64,000 bases of DNA from assembly GCF_004363215.1 (NCBI RefSeq), contig NZ_SNYS01000010.1, positions 1 through 64,000 of the forward strand. Reading direction: 5' to 3'. Positions 62,755-64,000 of this stretch are shown piece by piece. Origin of the DNA: Methanimicrococcus blatticola. GTDB lineage: Archaea > Halobacteriota > Methanosarcinia > Methanosarcinales > Methanosarcinaceae. Numbering within the stretch: position 1 is the first letter of the stretch; each line of letters begins with the position of its first letter. Made by a program: the position numbers and the translations under genes. The notes beneath the pieces were generated by a model. The model made no database searches. It had not been told where the DNA came from and saw nothing but the letters and a program-made list of their open reading frames with translations.

Positions 62755-64000
62755 TTAATTTTTTGCTTCAAACTTTTTCTTCAGCTTTTCATAAAATGCA
62801 TTCTCAACACCCGTTGACGTCAAAAACAATTTTTCAACAATCAATTCGGGCGTGCTTTTCGCGATATGATTTTTAATCGGGTTTCTGTTAACGATCAAAT
62901 TTAAATCGTCATCTAAGCCGCCGGCTTCGATGCCGTCAACACGAATCGGAATGTCGCAATTTTCCATGATGGATTCAGCCAAGTGGGAAACGAAAAGTGA
63001 AAGCGTTTTGCCGTTTTCACAAAATGTTTCTAAGAGGCCGGCAATGATTTTAGCGGATGCGCCGGGCTCGGTGATGGATTCCAATTCATCGGCGAAAACC
63101 GCGCGTTCGGTGCCGTTGCTTTCGGAAACGATTGAGAAGTTCCGAAGCGTCGTTTCAAACGCGCCGGCATCGAGCGTGCCTTTGGATTTCCCGAAATAAT
63201 AAAATTCTTCAATCGGCGAGAATTCAAATAATTCAGCCGGCACCGGAAATCCCATGTGTGCTAAAATCAAACATTGCCCGACAAGTTCCAAAACAGTTGT
63301 TTTGCCGCCGGAATTCACGCCGCTCAAAAGAACGGTATTTTCAACATCATAAGAAACAGGCGTAATCGCGTCAAATCCGTATTTGGAAGAGAGGAAAAGA
63401 TTGCGGCCGCCTTCCAGATTGAAAAAGACGTTCCCTGATTGATTTTCGGGATTTGCCGGCAAATTCAAATTCAATTCAGTGTTTTGCGATGTTTTGGCAA
63501 AAACCGGAAACGTCATTTGATAAGCATTTGCAAAAGACGCCGCCGAATACCAACAATCAAATTCGAGACAATCATTAATCAAAAGCGACATCGCTTCTTT
63601 TCGGCCGGCCAGCTCTTTGGAAAGCTGTTTTTTCTGTTTCTGCTCAAGCTCGGCTGATTTACCGGAGATTTCTTTTTTAAACCGTGTCAGCGATTCCAAA
63701 TTAAGCTTAACGGGACACTCGATTTCGTCACCGTAAATATCGGATAAAATCATTTCTTCATCGCGCTTCAATGAAAGCGTTTCGGTGATTTCGGTAAGCG
63801 TTTCCTTTAAAAGTTCACGGTAGGGTTTTGACACATTCGCCGTCACGATTTGTTTCAAATCAGCCCCGGATAAAATATGCATAAGCTGATCGCCGTCCAG
63901 CGTCAGCGTGTTTCCCGTCAAAACATTTTTCAATTTATCGGAAAGTTCAGCCGCTTTCCGGAGAAGGATTTCATCGCACATGACTGAAATATTCCTCAAT
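62755..64000 (-). CDS. MutS-like ATPase, partial (N-terminus beyond the window)
   Basis: About 415 residues are visible. The C-terminal half is a MutS-family ATPase domain: Walker A LLSGVNSGGKTTVLELVG, the AHMGFPVPAE segment, Walker B AVFADELESITEPG and the SHL histidine loop LFVSHLAESI. A coiled-coil connector (SAELEQKQKKQLSKELAGRKE) precedes it. This is the pattern of the archaeal MutS2-related group, which is not proven to repair mismatches. There is no Smr domain at the C-terminus (it ends KKKFEAKN). The frame is open to the window edge, so the real start is not seen. Confidence 0.82.
   Translation of the reverse strand, partial: LRNISVMCDEILLRKAAELSDKLKNVLTGNTLTLDGDQLMHILSGADLKQIVTANVSKPYRELLKETLTEITETLSLKRDEEMILSDIYGDEIECPVKLNLESLTRFKKEISGKSAELEQKQKKQLSKELAGRKEAMSLLINDCLEFDCWYSAASFANAYQMTFPVFAKTSQNTELNLNLPANPENQSGNVFFNLEGGRNLFLSSKYGFDAITPVSYDVENTVLLSGVNSGGKTTVLELVGQCLILAHMGFPVPAELFEFSPIEEFYYFGKSKGTLDAGAFETTLRNFSIVSESNGTERAVFADELESITEPGASAKIIAGLLETFCENGKTLSLFVSHLAESIMENCDIPIRVDGIEAGGLDDDLNLIVNRNPIKNHIAKSTPELIVEKLFLTSTGVENAFYEKLKKKFEAKN

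Overview
The window looks like chromosome of a methanogenic archaeon, most probably of the order Methanosarcinales and perhaps a host-associated lineage such as Methanimicrococcus (inference, no database search was possible). The evidence is an AtwA-type activator of methyl-coenzyme M reductase, a probable methanogenesis marker 12 protein, archaeal lipid enzymes (geranylgeranylglyceryl phosphate synthase, prenyl synthase), ribosomal protein L40e, prefoldin beta, euryarchaeal RPA with its OB-fold partner, NurA/HerA, AglB, and a complete A-type ATP synthase operon in the Methanosarcina order H-I-K-E-C-F-A-B-D. Many genes have a GGTGA-like ribosome-binding site, and many transcripts appear to end in a hairpin followed by a T/C-rich tract.

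Layout. 1-2.8 kb: 1-Cys peroxiredoxin and purB (minus strand). 3.4-6.2 kb: L40e, GGGP synthase, AtwA. 6.3-7.1 kb: a broken ADP-ribosyltransferase-like gene with an in-frame amber codon and a small partner. 7.3-8.7 kb: prefoldin beta and a DHH phosphoesterase. 9-13 kb: two paralogous GLUG-repeat surface proteins. 13.4-18.1 kb: an MFS transporter whose only sensible start is ATC, phenylacetate-CoA ligase plus tandem-ACT protein, and a DUF2103/marker 12 pair. 18.4-27.4 kb (minus): NYN nuclease, rhomboid protease, RPA and partner, small membrane proteins, nurA-herA. 27.5-33.6 kb: superoxide dismutase, prenyl synthase, radical SAM protein, a TPP riboswitch with thiM-thiE, and a membrane gene frameshifted in a T tract. 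33.6-42.3 kb: ATP synthase operon behind what look like two duplicated promoters. 42.5-47 kb: small multi-spanning membrane proteins, including three that begin M-x-G-[LY]-FNQSE, followed by a secreted matrixin-like protease and a membrane-anchored partner. 47.2-57 kb: gdhA, an exonuclease, a polysaccharide flippase, cupin phosphoglucose isomerase, hisD and aglB. 57.6-62.1 kb: an acyl-CoA ligase split by an in-frame TAG with an AT-rich tail, then an ECF transporter (S-A-A' fusion plus T). 62.7 kb to the end: a MutS-like ATPase cut by the window edge.

Functional themes. The GLUG proteins, flippase and AglB point to a glycosylated, adhesive cell surface. NurA, HerA, RPA and its partner form a DNA end-processing neighbourhood. 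The thiamine salvage genes are under riboswitch control. 

The least explained material is intergenic. There are three copies of a nested inverted-repeat element with covarying arms (family A), at least six copies of a hairpin element sharing its flanks (family B, two of them with long extensions), and short palindromes (family C). One palindrome abuts a diverged second copy of the last 27 codons of herA. Together with two in-frame amber codons, these are the strongest candidates for undescribed biology here. No tRNA, rRNA, CRISPR array or insertion sequence was recognised.
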